This document shows, piece after piece, positions 9,331-18,690 of a DNA stretch of 64,000 bases (position 1 is its first letter; each line of letters begins with the position of its first letter). Position numbers and translations under genes: made by a program. The DNA is from Thermaurantimonas aggregans (GTDB lineage: Bacteria > Bacteroidota > Bacteroidia > Flavobacteriales > Schleiferiaceae): the NCBI RefSeq assembly GCF_003851885.1, contig NZ_BHZE01000001.1, positions 163,601-227,600 of the forward strand, read 5' to 3'. Below the pieces are notes generated by a model. The model was not told the origin of the DNA. It made no database searches and saw only the letters and a program-made list of their open reading frames with translations.

Positions 9331-9450
9331 GGGCGCCTCCCCCGGCTTGTGCTTTCAGCACTTCGCCGGGGGCCGGGCTGTCCGGGGGTTCCGTACCTGC
9401 CTGCGGCAGGCACCGCACCTGTCGGTGCGCCCCTACCATCCCTGGCGCGG
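9331..9450 (+). repeat. GC-rich structured intergenic element, copy A
   Basis: This fills most of the 325-base gap between the porin and valS genes. After a T-rich stretch it begins GGGCGCC and holds at least three hairpins: CCCCCGGC/GCCGGGGG (9339-9346 with 9365-9372), CCTGCC/GGCAGG (9396-9401 with 9405-9410) and CACCG/CGGTG (9411-9415 with 9423-9427). It contains CCGGGCTGTCCG and ends CCATCCCTGGCGCG. Both the opening and closing motifs recur in copies B and C. It breaks sharply from the AT-rich flanks. Open reading frames through it are low-complexity and not credible. Confidence 0.75.
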
Positions 9451-9524
9451 GTGAATGCTGCTCTCAGCGTTTGGTTGAAGCCTTTTCTCATGAGCTGAGG
9501 CAGTTAATGTTTTTAACGAATTTC

Positions 9525-11390
9525 TCAATTAAAAAATCGCCAGAGCAGGCCCACGCGTAGCACCGGATCGGCCATAGGATAGTTTTTTGCGCCAAAGTAA
9601 TTGTAAGGCGTCAGCCAGCCTGCTGTGGCATTCTCGTAGCGCAGAGTTATTACTGCGCTTTTGATCTGAAAATGTATAAATGCATCTACCAGAAGGGTAT
9701 TTCCAATCTCCTTTTGCTCAGCCAGATAAAAGCTGCCAAGTACGGGTGAATACCCCATTGCATCAAATTGACTGAACCATGCTGCACCTGCGCCGACAAT
9801 TACTCCGAGATTTCGCTGAAAGAGATAAAATCGACTATAGACCTCGGCATCAGCCATCCACTCCGGCAAGCGAATCAGCTCCCGCCGACTCACTTGTTGC
9901 ATGGCTGCAGTATGGCGATAAGTCAGCCATTTGGCTAAAGGCTGTTCAAAGGTCCACTTCGCTTGCAATATGCTTACCTGACCGTCATGCTGAAAGGGCT
10001 TTAACGTCGAATCTAAAAAGATAAGCCCTTCGTTCAGCCAGCTGCGCAAAGTCAAAGTACCCATGTAGGGCAAGTCAATTTCTCCGCCTGCTTCGCGGTA
10101 TCGAATGTATTTAAAGGATGTATTCCAGCCAGTTAAATTTGATAAATGGAGTCTGTAAAACGCGTGTGGGGCCTCCATCGAATTTTGAATCCAGGCAGAA
10201 AGTCGAAGGTTATTGTTTAAAACATACTGAAATCTGCCATAGAGCGCACTTGCTCCTGTAGCTTCGCCTGCCGGAAGATAGCTTATGCCGGCTTGTACGT
10301 GCATCCTTTTGCGCCTCCATTCAAATTCGCCAAAAGTTCGCCATTGCGGAAAATAATGCTTGTGATACCTGCTGCTGTGCAGACTGTGCTGAAACCCTAC
10401 ACCTCCTCTGAGTTCTACTTGTTCACCTAAGCCTACGGATGCAAAAGCCTCATTTCGAAGGTATTCAAACGTGGTGCTGTCTTGTGTTTGTTCCGTAGAA
10501 TAGTTGAATTGCTTGAAGTACATGGTGTCTTCGTCACGGTGATTTTTGAAGTATTCGTACCGCTCGCGCTCGTATCTGAAGCGATGACCGATGCCTATCG
10601 AAAAGAGCTTTTTATCCTTCTCTTCTCCATCTGTACTCTTTATCTGCAGAAGGTCGTATGTGTGTTGAAAATAAGCCGTTTGCACGGCTGAGGTGCTTTT
10701 GCCGTCTCTAAATTTTACTGGCACCAATGGTCTGTCGCGACGTGTATTTTTCGTAAATACGGTATCAAAACGCAACCCGCCATTTTCATTGGAAAGTTGC
10801 CGCTGCCAAGTGTAATACCCCTGAAACGTATAACGTCCATTGGTAGAGAGGTAATCGGTCGAAAGGGTAAAGTTTGAACGCTCGGTGTTCATGTGGGGGT
10901 AAAAGCCTTCGGAATTCAGCCTTTGCCAATGAAGGTGATAGTTCCAACGCCGATGAATGTTTTGTGTGTGAAAAATCCGAAACAATTGTCCGCGATTGTA
11001 GCCCTGGGTGTAGCGCGCCTCGGTAAGGGGCGCATTTGCTTTGTAAAAACGCACTTGCTCGTGCCGGTAGCGTTGGTGGTAGAAGGGCGCATTTCCCCAT
11101 TCCAAGTAATTGTGATACACGGGATTGTACAGCAAGTCGTAAATAGGTGCTCCCAGATTCCCAAGTTCTAACCGCAAGCGTGTACGACTTTCGTCGAAGC
11201 TGTAGCCACCGTACAGTTCCGGGGTAAATGCTGTATCAACCGCTTTATACCCATTTGCAAGGGTTTTATACTGAAAAGAAACTGGCAAGGTGGAAGGACT
11301 ACCTGCAAACTGGGCTGTGGTGTTACTACTCGCTATGGCAAAAAGGAACAGAGCTATGCCCGAAAGAGCATTTTCAAGCCAATTTCTCAA
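9525..11390 (-). CDS. putative outer-membrane porin (Porin_10-like beta-barrel)
   Basis: This is a 621-residue exported protein whose signal peptide ends near SSNTTAQ. The rest alternates short aromatic-rich strands with charged turns to a terminal Phe-Asn (WRFFN), as expected for a large outer-membrane beta-barrel. The stretch LGNLGAPIYDLLYNP and the barrel pattern resemble the Bacteroidota putative porin family (Porin_10). The only workable start is a TTG at 11390, two bases after the glycosyltransferase stop. No other in-frame Met exists for about 290 residues. It is last in the ftsK-lolA-lptF/G-glycosyltransferase-porin run, which is rich in envelope functions. Cargo is unknown. Confidence 0.75.
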   Translation of the reverse strand: MRNWLENALSGIALFLFAIASSNTTAQFAGSPSTLPVSFQYKTLANGYKAVDTAFTPELYGGYSFDESRTRLRLELGNLGAPIYDLLYNPVYHNYLEWGNAPFYHQRYRHEQVRFYKANAPLTEARYTQGYNRGQLFRIFHTQNIHRRWNYHLHWQRLNSEGFYPHMNTERSNFTLSTDYLSTNGRYTFQGYYTWQRQLSNENGGLRFDTVFTKNTRRDRPLVPVKFRDGKSTSAVQTAYFQHTYDLLQIKSTDGEEKDKKLFSIGIGHRFRYERERYEYFKNHRDEDTMYFKQFNYSTEQTQDSTTFEYLRNEAFASVGLGEQVELRGGVGFQHSLHSSRYHKHYFPQWRTFGEFEWRRKRMHVQAGISYLPAGEATGASALYGRFQYVLNNNLRLSAWIQNSMEAPHAFYRLHLSNLTGWNTSFKYIRYREAGGEIDLPYMGTLTLRSWLNEGLIFLDSTLKPFQHDGQVSILQAKWTFEQPLAKWLTYRHTAAMQQVSRRELIRLPEWMADAEVYSRFYLFQRNLGVIVGAGAAWFSQFDAMGYSPVLGSFYLAEQKEIGNTLLVDAFIHFQIKSAVITLRYENATAGWLTPYNYFGAKNYPMADPVLRVGLLWRFFN

Positions 11391-11391
11391 A

Positions 11392-12612
11392 TCAGTAGGA
11401 GATTCTGTTGTCCGAAAATTCTTTGTAATACTGGTGCAATGAACAGGCTATGGAGGTGAGATCATAGTGCTCCTCTATCAGTTTGCGGCCATTGAAACTC
11501 AGCTGTCGGCGCATGGCTTCGTCGTCGAGCAGCAAACACACCGCATGGGCAAATTCCTGCGGATCATTGGCCAGCAGGATATGTTCTCCGTTTATTACTT
11601 CAATGCCTTCAGCACCTACCACAGTTGATACTACCGGCATCCCAAGTGCAAGTGCCTCCAAGAGTTTGATGCGCACCCCACTGCCGCTGAGCAAGGGTAC
11701 AACCAAAATTTTACCACTTAGTAAAAATTCAATGGGCGAACTGATTTCACCGTGAAAAGAAACCTTCTCTGAAGGATTTTTTAACCATTTATCTGGCATG
11801 TTTCTACCAGCTACATGAAACTCTGCTTCCGGACAAATTTTTAAGATTTTAGGCCATACTTCAGCCAAAAACCATTCAATTCCCTGCCGATTGGGCAACC
11901 AGTCGAAAGAAGCCAGATGCACGATCTTTTTCCTGCCAAATTGAAAATTCGAAAACCGTCGCATGTTGTTGACTTTAAGTCCAAAGTGCACGGTCTGAAC
12001 TTTTGCAGGATTTTTTGTCATAGCCACAAACTCCTTTCTGTCTACATCAGATATAGGCAAAATGCAATCGACCTGTTGGGCTATAGCCTTCTCGTATTTT
12101 TTGAGTCGTTTAACTTGCATTTTTACAAAAAAGGATATGATGCTGCGGTTGTGTGCCAACCAGCGCTCCCAGATTTTGTATTCCACATTGTGTGCGCGCA
12201 AGCTTACAATGCTTTTGGGGGCGTATTTGCGCACTGTAGGCAGATATACAGTCATCGACAGCCCTTCGAACTGAACCACGTCGAAGGTGCGGCTTGTAAG
12301 TATGTCGATGAGCTTTTCTTCAAACTTTCGGTTGTAAAAGCGCTCTACGTGATACGATTGTCCGCTGAAGAGGTTGCGCACCAAACTCCATAGCGTAAAA
12401 TCGGTATTCACGCGCATCGACTTAATGTAGAGTTGTCCGGGCTCGTCGAAGCTGAATTGTGTAGGGTGCACATACACGCGGGTGGCATTCAGCGCAAAGA
12501 GATGCACCTCAATGTCTTGCGACAGCAGGCCCTGAATCATATTCAGTATGGCTATGCTGCTGCCATCTCTGCCGGGATAGGGGTACTTATTGGTGAGAAG
12601 CAGTAATCTCAT
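11392..12612 (-). CDS. glycosyltransferase family 4
   Basis: This 406-residue GT-B glycosyltransferase starts MRLLLLTNKYPYPGRDGSS, the usual nucleotide-sugar transferase opening. The C-terminal domain carries the acceptor/donor region PLLSGSGVRIKLLEALALGMPVVST, cut here for length, which matches GT4/GT1_4 enzymes. A role in cell-surface polysaccharide or glycolipid synthesis is likely; the sugar is unknown. Its ATG overlaps the stop of the LptF/LptG gene by 4 bases (ATGA), so translation is coupled. Confidence 0.9.
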   Translation of the reverse strand: MRLLLLTNKYPYPGRDGSSIAILNMIQGLLSQDIEVHLFALNATRVYVHPTQFSFDEPGQLYIKSMRVNTDFTLWSLVRNLFSGQSYHVERFYNRKFEEKLIDILTSRTFDVVQFEGLSMTVYLPTVRKYAPKSIVSLRAHNVEYKIWERWLAHNRSIISFFVKMQVKRLKKYEKAIAQQVDCILPISDVDRKEFVAMTKNPAKVQTVHFGLKVNNMRRFSNFQFGRKKIVHLASFDWLPNRQGIEWFLAEVWPKILKICPEAEFHVAGRNMPDKWLKNPSEKVSFHGEISSPIEFLLSGKILVVPLLSGSGVRIKLLEALALGMPVVSTVVGAEGIEVINGEHILLANDPQEFAHAVCLLLDDEAMRRQLSFNGRKLIEEHYDLTSIACSLHQYYKEFSDNRISY

Positions 12613-14099
12613 TGAGCGCTTTTTGCCTTTTTAAACGTAAATATTTTAAATGGCGACAGAAGTCTTTGCCAGGCTTCCCACTGCATCAGTGCTGAGTCAG
12701 TGGCCGATTTATACACCAAAAATAGCGCAATCGGCGTAAAAATCATGGATGGCAACCAAATCGAAAACCAAGGCTGAAGCACAATCTCCCGACCGAGCTT
12801 TTCAATGGTAAAACTCGTAACGTGGTAGATTATAAAGGTCAGTACACTCACCACTACTGGCATGCCCAACCCCCCCTTTCGGATGATCGCGCCGAGGGCT
12901 GCGCCTATAAAAAACATTATGAGGGCTAAATACGACAGGGCAAATTTTTTGTGCTTTTCGATGTAGTAACGGGCAATCACTTTGCGCCACCAGTAGAATT
13001 CGAGTTTTGCTTGGTCGTAGTACGATTTATGGCTGCGTGCCAAACGCAGCGCATTTTCAAGTACTAAACTGCGCTGTTCAGGAGTGAGGCCAGCAAGCAT
13101 GTCAGCAGAGATGCTGTCCTGTGCTTTTTGAGTGGTGTCAGTTTCTGAATTTCCACTAGCACTGTTTACGCCAAGCTGAGTTCCAAGCACGGCATTTTCG
13201 TTATGCAGCTCAAAACGCTCTATCATCATAGCATTGAGCTCTGAAATTCTCTTTTCAAACACGGTTTTTATAGAGTCGGCTGCCACGTCGAGTTGAGCTA
13301 CATTCAGCATGGTAAAGTCTTTGCCTGACTGCTTTCGAAGGTCGCCCGATTCGAAAGAGGAGAGGTCGAGCCTCATTATGGATTTTTCGAATGTACTGCG
13401 CGCAAAAGGGCGCCTTTCGATATCACTGCGCTTACGCGCTTGAATTTCTTCATAGGTACTGCCGTTGTAAAGCGTGATCTCAAGGTATTGTTTATCAGGC
13501 GTTACGCGCATTTCGCCTTCGCGGGCGGTGGTTACCTTGATGTTGCCCAGTCGATCGGTGTGGTCGTAGATGAGGATGTTGCGAAGTTTGTTTTTGTCTT
13601 CGCCGTATTTCTCACCCACTTTAATGTTGAATCCTTCAATTCCACCATAAAATACTCCCGGCTTAATGTTGAGAGCAGGTTTCTTGCTGGCGATATTTCG
13701 AAGCAGTGTTTCACCTTTGAGGTTGGTAACGGGTATGACGTAGTTGTTAAACAAAAACGAAACGCCTGCTGTAAGGAGCACGGTGAAAAAAAGAGGTCTC
13801 ATCATTCGAAAGAGTGAGATGCCGGCTGACTTCATGGCGGCAAGCTCCATGTGCTCTCCCATATCGCCAAACACCATAAGCGAGGCTAGCAGAACACTCA
13901 GAGGTATGGCCTGAGGCACCATTTGGGCGGCAAAGTACACAAGTAGTTCAGCGATGTAATACCACTCTACACCCTTACCTACCAAATCGTCAATGTACTT
14001 CCACACCCACTGCATGAGCAGGAAGAGCACCATTACGACAAAGACAATGATAAAAGGCCTCAGGTAAAGCTTGAGTATGTAGCGATCGATGATTTTCAA
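12609..14099 (-). CDS. LptF/LptG-family LPS export permease
   Basis: This 496-residue inner-membrane protein has transmembrane helices near residues 15-35, 60-80, 100-120 and four more in the last 130 residues. A large periplasmic beta-jellyroll-like domain lies between them, the YjgP/YjgQ layout. LptF and LptG extract lipopolysaccharide from the inner membrane with LptB. The start is a TTG at 14099 giving MKIIDRYILKLY, the conserved family opening; no ATG is available there. An insert near residues 255-355 is polar and predicted helical. It lies 6 bases behind lolA and overlaps the next gene. Which of the two paralogues it is cannot be decided. Confidence 0.88.
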   Translation of the reverse strand: MKIIDRYILKLYLRPFIIVFVVMVLFLLMQWVWKYIDDLVGKGVEWYYIAELLVYFAAQMVPQAIPLSVLLASLMVFGDMGEHMELAAMKSAGISLFRMMRPLFFTVLLTAGVSFLFNNYVIPVTNLKGETLLRNIASKKPALNIKPGVFYGGIEGFNIKVGEKYGEDKNKLRNILIYDHTDRLGNIKVTTAREGEMRVTPDKQYLEITLYNGSTYEEIQARKRSDIERRPFARSTFEKSIMRLDLSSFESGDLRKQSGKDFTMLNVAQLDVAADSIKTVFEKRISELNAMMIERFELHNENAVLGTQLGVNSASGNSETDTTQKAQDSISADMLAGLTPEQRSLVLENALRLARSHKSYYDQAKLEFYWWRKVIARYYIEKHKKFALSYLALIMFFIGAALGAIIRKGGLGMPVVVSVLTFIIYHVTSFTIEKLGREIVLQPWFSIWLPSMIFTPIALFLVYKSATDSALMQWEAWQRLLSPFKIFTFKKAKSAQ

Positions 14100-14105
14100 G
14101 CGCTT

Positions 14106-14741
14106 TTATTGAATGATTTTGAAGCCCTTATAGCGATCTTTCTGAAAGGAGATATCCACGCCAGCCGCATTTTCGGCTATTTTAAGGATTTTAAACGTGG
14201 TAGCAGCTCCATCGCGGCTGCGCTGCATCAGGCTGTGAATCTGGTGATTTTTTGGATTAATTGTAACTTCGATGTAATCGACATCGGCGGTAGCTTTTGG
14301 CTTTATGACAATGACTTCATGAGTGATGTTGTTGATTTTCTTTTTTCCGCCCAAGTAGTAGGTATGGCCTTCTCGGTATTGATTGAGAATGGCCGATGGA
14401 CTTACGACATCGTTCTCTTCGGGTTGCATCACTTGTATCTCTTTGTCGTCTAAGAGGATGTTGTAGAGCTTTTTGCCGTCAAAAATTTGCTCCATACCCA
14501 TAAAGGTGAGTTTGTAGTTATTGCCTTTGAGCATGATTTGCCCTTTTTCCGATTGTTGAACAGGTGGATTGACTTTTTGATTTTCAAATAAGTATTCAAA
14601 ATCAATCACATATGGCTTTCCATTTTGTAGTTTATCAGCTGCTTTGTTGAGCAGAGCTTTGGCTTCCTTATGGGTTGTTTGGGCGTTTGAGTAAAAAGAT
14701 AATAAATTGAAAATGAATAAGTAAATAAACAATCGATGCAT
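14106..14741 (-). CDS. LolA-like periplasmic lipoprotein carrier
   Basis: This is an exported protein of about 211 residues with signal peptide MHRLFIYLFIFNLLSFYSNAQ and a LolA-like half-barrel. The strand pattern FEYLFENQ, KGQIMLKGNNYKLTF and FDGKKLYNIL followed by repeated beta-strands is typical. LolA carries lipoproteins through the periplasm to the outer membrane. The ATG at 14741 shares one base with the ftsK stop; a GTG immediately before it (14744) would give a 4-base overlap instead. The ftsK-lolA-lptF/G order is common in Bacteroidota and groups division with envelope export. Confidence 0.85.
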   Translation of the reverse strand: MHRLFIYLFIFNLLSFYSNAQTTHKEAKALLNKAADKLQNGKPYVIDFEYLFENQKVNPPVQQSEKGQIMLKGNNYKLTFMGMEQIFDGKKLYNILLDDKEIQVMQPEENDVVSPSAILNQYREGHTYYLGGKKKINNITHEVIVIKPKATADVDYIEVTINPKNHQIHSLMQRSRDGAATTFKILKIAENAAGVDISFQKDRYKGFKIIQ

Positions 14742-17206
14742 CACTTAGCGTATTTCTCTTTTAAATTTTTCAAAATGTGTTCCAACTCAGCCTCATCATT
14801 TACCAGCACCTGGCGAGCTTTGCTGCCTTCGAAGGGCCCGATGATTCCGGCAGCTTCCAATTGGTCGATTATGCGCCCTGCCCGGGCAAAACCGATGCCG
14901 AGCTTGCGCTGAATGAGGCTGGCGCTGCCTTGTCGGGTAGCTACGACGATACGAGCAGCTTCGTCGAACTTACTGTCGCGCTTACTCAAATCCACATCTG
15001 TAATATCAGGTTCTTCGTCGTCGCCCACATACTCAGGCAGCAAATAAGCTGACGGATAACCGCGCTGAGAGCCGATGTAGTCCACAATGTTTTCGACCTC
15101 TGGGGTATCAATAAAGGCACACTGCAAACGTATAAGGTCGTTGCCGGTGGAGAGCAACATATCTCCACGGCCTATGAGCTGCTCGGCACCGCCGGTGTCG
15201 AGTATGGTGCGGCTGTCGATCTTACTCGATACGCGGAAGGCAATGCGCGCCGGGAAGTTGGCCTTGATTACACCGGTGATAACATTGACTGATGGACGCT
15301 GGGTGGCAATGATGAGGTGAATGCCAATAGCACGGGCCAGTTGAGCAAGGCGAGCTATAGGGGTTTCTATCTCCTTGCCAGCCGTCATGATCAAGTCGGC
15401 AAACTCATCGATTACAAGCACGATATAGGGCAAGTATCGGTGGCCTTCTTCTGGATTGAGCCGGCGCTGAATGAACTTGGCGTTGTACTCTTTCAAGTTG
15501 CGCACATTGGCTGCTTTTAGCAGTTCGTAGCGGTTGTCCATTTCGATGGTGAGCGAGTTGAGCGTGTAGATTACCTTTTTTGTGTCGGTAATGATGCTCT
15601 CTTCGCTGTTGGGTAGCTTGGCTAGGTAGTGGCGCTCGATTTTGTTGTAGAGGTTGAGCTCTACCTTTTTGGGGTCAACGAGCACAAATTTTACCTGGGA
15701 GGGGTGTTTTTTGTAGAGGATAGATGTAATAATGGTGTTGATGCCCACCGATTTACCTTGACCAGTTGCACCTGCCATAAGCAAGTGTGGCATTTTGGTA
15801 AGGTCGGCTACGAAGGTTTCGTTACTAATGGTCTTGCCCAGTACAAGGGGCAATTCCATGTCGGTATTTTGAAACTTTTCGCTGGCGAGCAAGGTGCGCA
15901 TGGGCACGATCTGCGGGTGTGCATTAGGCACCTCTATGCCTATGGTGCCTTTGCCCGGAATAGGTGCTATGATGCGTATGCCCATAGCAGCAAGGCTGAG
16001 GGCTATGTCGTCTTCGAGGTTTTTAATCTTTGAGATGCGTATGCCCGGAGCCGGCACTATTTCGTAAAGCGTAACAGTAGGGCCTACCGTTGCTTTGATT
16101 TTTGAAATTTCGATGCTGTATTGCTGGAGGGTTTCAACGATTTTGTCTTTGTTTGCCTCGAGTTCGGCTCGTTCTACGGTGATATGCCGGCTGCCGTAAT
16201 CTACTAGCAGATCAAGGGTTGGACTTTTAAACGAAGCCAGTTCAAGCTTGGGGTCATATTCGCCGTATTCTTTAAGAAGGCGGTTGGCTGTGTCTTCGTC
16301 GAGGGTTCGGTCTTCTTTTACCTCTACTTCCGAAGGCACAGAGGTGGAAGGGCCAGGCGATTTGGTAGGAGTTTGCGCGTCTGTATCTTGCCGTATTTCT
16401 ACTGTGAATGCTTCTTCATCGTCTTCATTGTTGGCTGGAGCGGGCTGTTCGATTAGGAGCTCACTGCCTGATTTTGGTGCCGGTGAGATATTTTCCTTAA
16501 TGCTCGAAACTTCTGTGGAATAGTCGAAACTCTCGAGTGGCGTGGAGGTCTCTGGCGAAGCAGCTGTAGAAGTGTTTTTAGGTTGACTTTTAAATCGGTT
16601 AATCCAGGCCGAAAATTTTTCTGGTGTCCATTGCTGGCGCGCAGCCAAAAAGATAAGGAGAGCAAAAAGCACAACTGTGTAAGCACCTACTGAGCCCGTG
16701 AGGCTCACAAGCCATTCGCTGAAGAAGTACCCATTGGCACCGGCGAGCAGGGCGAGCGAATCAGGCAAAATCAGTCCTAAAAAAGTAGGAAGCCAGATGA
16801 TGGTAAACAAAAAATTGACAGCGATGCTGTAAAAGCCTTTGAACGAGATATTAAGGGCCAGCCGCGCACCGATGTGAAAGAGCAAGTATACCCAGGCAAA
16901 GGCAGCTAAACCCACCGACCTGTAAACCATGGAATGCGCGAGGGCTGCACCAAACTTTCCCCAAAGGTTGCGAACTTGAAAGTCTTTGTTAGCGATGAGC
17001 TGCCAAAAGCTTTGGTCAAAGGCGCTCATATCGCTTTTCCAAAAAATGAAATAGCTGACAAGAGAACCAGTCAGAAAAAGAGCTGCAAAGAGTATTGCAA
17101 AGCCAAATACCAGCTTGTACACTGGCCCACTGAGCAGCTTATCAGTAGTGCTCGTCGATGGAGTTGTGTCTTTATTCTTTGATTTTGAGGCCTTTTTAGC
17201 TGGCAT
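14741..17206 (-). CDS. ftsK: DNA translocase FtsK/SpoIIIE
   Basis: This 821-residue septal DNA pump helps segregate chromosome termini. Four or so N-terminal membrane helices (about residues 25-190) are followed by a proline- and acid-rich linker of about 130 residues. The motor then follows, with Walker A GATGQGKSVG near residue 475 and VLVIDEFADL (Walker B). The C-terminal winged-helix gamma domain, around GSASLIQRKLGIGFARAGR, reads the orienting sequences. The track-like longer start at 17230 is a TTG inside the promoter -7 element, so I use the ATG at 17206 (MPAKKASKSK). It leads the five-gene minus-strand run. Confidence 0.95.
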   Translation of the reverse strand: MPAKKASKSKNKDTTPSTSTTDKLLSGPVYKLVFGFAILFAALFLTGSLVSYFIFWKSDMSAFDQSFWQLIANKDFQVRNLWGKFGAALAHSMVYRSVGLAAFAWVYLLFHIGARLALNISFKGFYSIAVNFLFTIIWLPTFLGLILPDSLALLAGANGYFFSEWLVSLTGSVGAYTVVLFALLIFLAARQQWTPEKFSAWINRFKSQPKNTSTAASPETSTPLESFDYSTEVSSIKENISPAPKSGSELLIEQPAPANNEDDEEAFTVEIRQDTDAQTPTKSPGPSTSVPSEVEVKEDRTLDEDTANRLLKEYGEYDPKLELASFKSPTLDLLVDYGSRHITVERAELEANKDKIVETLQQYSIEISKIKATVGPTVTLYEIVPAPGIRISKIKNLEDDIALSLAAMGIRIIAPIPGKGTIGIEVPNAHPQIVPMRTLLASEKFQNTDMELPLVLGKTISNETFVADLTKMPHLLMAGATGQGKSVGINTIITSILYKKHPSQVKFVLVDPKKVELNLYNKIERHYLAKLPNSEESIITDTKKVIYTLNSLTIEMDNRYELLKAANVRNLKEYNAKFIQRRLNPEEGHRYLPYIVLVIDEFADLIMTAGKEIETPIARLAQLARAIGIHLIIATQRPSVNVITGVIKANFPARIAFRVSSKIDSRTILDTGGAEQLIGRGDMLLSTGNDLIRLQCAFIDTPEVENIVDYIGSQRGYPSAYLLPEYVGDDEEPDITDVDLSKRDSKFDEAARIVVATRQGSASLIQRKLGIGFARAGRIIDQLEAAGIIGPFEGSKARQVLVNDEAELEHILKNLKEKYAK

Positions 17207-17227
17207 TGGCGGCTTTAGTTCGGTTTG

Positions 17228-17235
17228 CAAAAGTA
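17228..17235 (-). promoter_or_regulatory. Bacteroidota -7 promoter element of the ftsK operon
   Basis: The minus strand reads TACTTTTG, matching TAnnTTTG, 21 bases before the ATG at 17206. It overlaps an in-frame TTG, which argues against starting translation there. Confidence 0.6.
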
Positions 17236-17387
17236 GTGAAGTTGCGTCGGATGGCTTTTGGGCGACTTCCTCCTTTGGGAGAATATTAGGATTGCATTTT
17301 CACTCGGTCTACTTTTAAGTGGATTTCAACTCGTTGAATAAATCCAGTTTTTTGTTGAGAGGAAAAATTTCTCCCAAAAGTCAGTTT

Positions 17388-18059
17388 TTAGAATCGCCAT
17401 CTCAGATATGTGATTTTTTTGCCTTGGGAGCGAAAGAGTTGTTCGTACTCGGTTTGGATTTCGAAGAGCAGGGGATGGGTTTTAGAGGCTTGGAGGTCGA
17501 TGTCGTAAAACGCGTCGAGAATGCTGGCACCTGTCATTTGCAAGATGCCACAGGTGTAGCCGTGTAGAAATTCGCTGTCGGTTTTCAGATGTACTTCGCC
17601 TTCAGGCTTGAGGATGTGTCGATAGAGCTTGAGGAAGTCGGGGTGGGTGAGGCGATGTTTGGCTCTGCGGTGTTTGATCTGTGGATCGGGAAAGGTAATC
17701 CAAATTTCGGAGACCTCACCGGGGGCGAAGAGTTGATCGATGAGTTCGATTTCGGCACGTAGGAAGCCGGCATTGGTAATGCCTTCGCTGGCCACGATGC
17801 GGCAACCGCTGTTGATGCGGGCGCCTTTTACATCGATGCCGAGGAAATTTTTATCCGGAAATCGGCGCGCCAGTCCGATGGTATAGTGGCCTTTGCCACA
17901 TCCCAGTTCGAGCACTAGGGGCTTGTCGTTGTGAAAGAAGTCGGCAGTCCATCGTCCGCGCAGGGGGTAGTTAGCTAGGTCGGTCGTGTGGCGCCACACT
18001 TCGGTGTAGTGCGGATATGTGCGGTTTTCAGCGAATTTTTTCAGCTTCTTTTTGGGCAT
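17388..18059 (-). CDS. trmB: tRNA (guanine-N7-)-methyltransferase
   Basis: This 223-residue SAM-dependent enzyme makes m7G46 in the tRNA variable loop. The SAM-binding motif LELGCGKGHYTIGLA lies near residues 50-64. The TrmB hallmark FPDPQIKHRRAKHRL lies near residues 125-140, and the C-terminal TEYEQLF is typical. Family length is normal. It starts at the ATG at 18059, divergent from the PPIase cluster, with an 80-base shared upstream region. The gap to ftsK (17231-17387) holds only the ftsK promoter and AT-rich sequence. Confidence 0.95.
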   Translation of the reverse strand: MPKKKLKKFAENRTYPHYTEVWRHTTDLANYPLRGRWTADFFHNDKPLVLELGCGKGHYTIGLARRFPDKNFLGIDVKGARINSGCRIVASEGITNAGFLRAEIELIDQLFAPGEVSEIWITFPDPQIKHRRAKHRLTHPDFLKLYRHILKPEGEVHLKTDSEFLHGYTCGILQMTGASILDAFYDIDLQASKTHPLLFEIQTEYEQLFRSQGKKITYLRWRF

Positions 18060-18102
18060 TGGGCCTGAGCGATATTAACAAGCTACAAAGGAAAGCATAC
18101 AA

Positions 18103-18131
18103 TTTGATTGATGGGGAGGCCATTATCTTTG
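18103..18131 (+). promoter_or_regulatory. Bacteroidota promoter of the PPIase cluster
   Basis: TTTG at 18103-18106, 17 bases and TATCTTTG at 18124-18131 form the best -33/-7 pair in the window. The -7 element ends only 7 bases before the first ATG (18139), so the leader is very short and the second ATG at 18148 may be the real start. Confidence 0.65.
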
Positions 18132-18138
18132 CCGTGTA

Positions 18139-18684
18139 ATGTCGGTAATGAAACACCTTGCTCTGACGGCGGCAGTGATGCTGGTCCTATCGTGTGGCCA
18201 GCGTAACAAAGAAGCCCAGAATGCTTTAGAGGATCCTCATCAAAACATCGATCGCGAACAGTTGATCGAGATGAACCGCAAATATTTAAAGGCGGAAAAC
18301 CAAGCCATAGAGGCCTATGTGAAAGACCGCAAGTGGGACTACACTGTGCACTCCAATGGGGTGTATTATCGCATTTTGAAAAAAGGCGGACAATCGCTAA
18401 AGCCAAAAGAGGGCGATGTGGTGGTGTTTCGCTCGGTGATGGAATTGCTCAATGGCAAGCGCCTCTACGAAGAGGCTCCTACCCGGCGCATGCTGCGCAT
18501 TGACCGCGAAGATGCCGAAATCGGATTACATGAGATGCTAAAGCTCTTTAGCCCAGGTGATAGCGTGCAGATGGTATTGCCTTCGTATTTGGCCTTTGGC
18601 TTGGCAGGCGACCTCGACGAAGTAGGAATGCGACAGCCGATTGTGTACAGTATAAAAATCGAAAAAATCCAAACTCAACAATAA
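18139..18684 (+). CDS. GldI-like FKBP-type peptidyl-prolyl isomerase lipoprotein
   Basis: This protein of about 178-181 residues has a lipoprotein signal peptide; the lipobox MLVLSC puts the acylated Cys near residue 20. A linker of about 50 polar residues leads to an FKBP fold: NGVYYRILKKGGQSLKPKEGD, trimmed here, then LHEMLKLFSPGDSVQMVLPSYLAFG. It resembles gliding-motility lipoprotein GldI, an envelope foldase. Several FKBP active-site positions differ (the usual VIPGWDE is IGLHEML), so catalysis is uncertain. Start choice is between 18139 and 18148. It is followed 6 bases later by the cyclophilin-FKBP lipoprotein gene, so three prolyl isomerase genes lie in a row. Confidence 0.8.
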   Translation: MSVMKHLALTAAVMLVLSCGQRNKEAQNALEDPHQNIDREQLIEMNRKYLKAENQAIEAYVKDRKWDYTVHSNGVYYRILKKGGQSLKPKEGDVVVFRSVMELLNGKRLYEEAPTRRMLRIDREDAEIGLHEMLKLFSPGDSVQMVLPSYLAFGLAGDLDEVGMRQPIVYSIKIEKIQTQQ

Positions 18685-18690
18685 ATTCCA

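Noticed and set aside
9250..9498. Open reading frames of 74-82 codons on both strands through element A
   Set aside because: They are arginine/proline/glycine-rich by-products of GC-rich hairpins, with no homology pattern and no start context.
17207..17230. N-terminal extension of FtsK from a TTG at 17230
   Set aside because: The TTG lies inside the promoter -7 element TACTTTTG; the ATG at 17206 gives a normal FtsK start.
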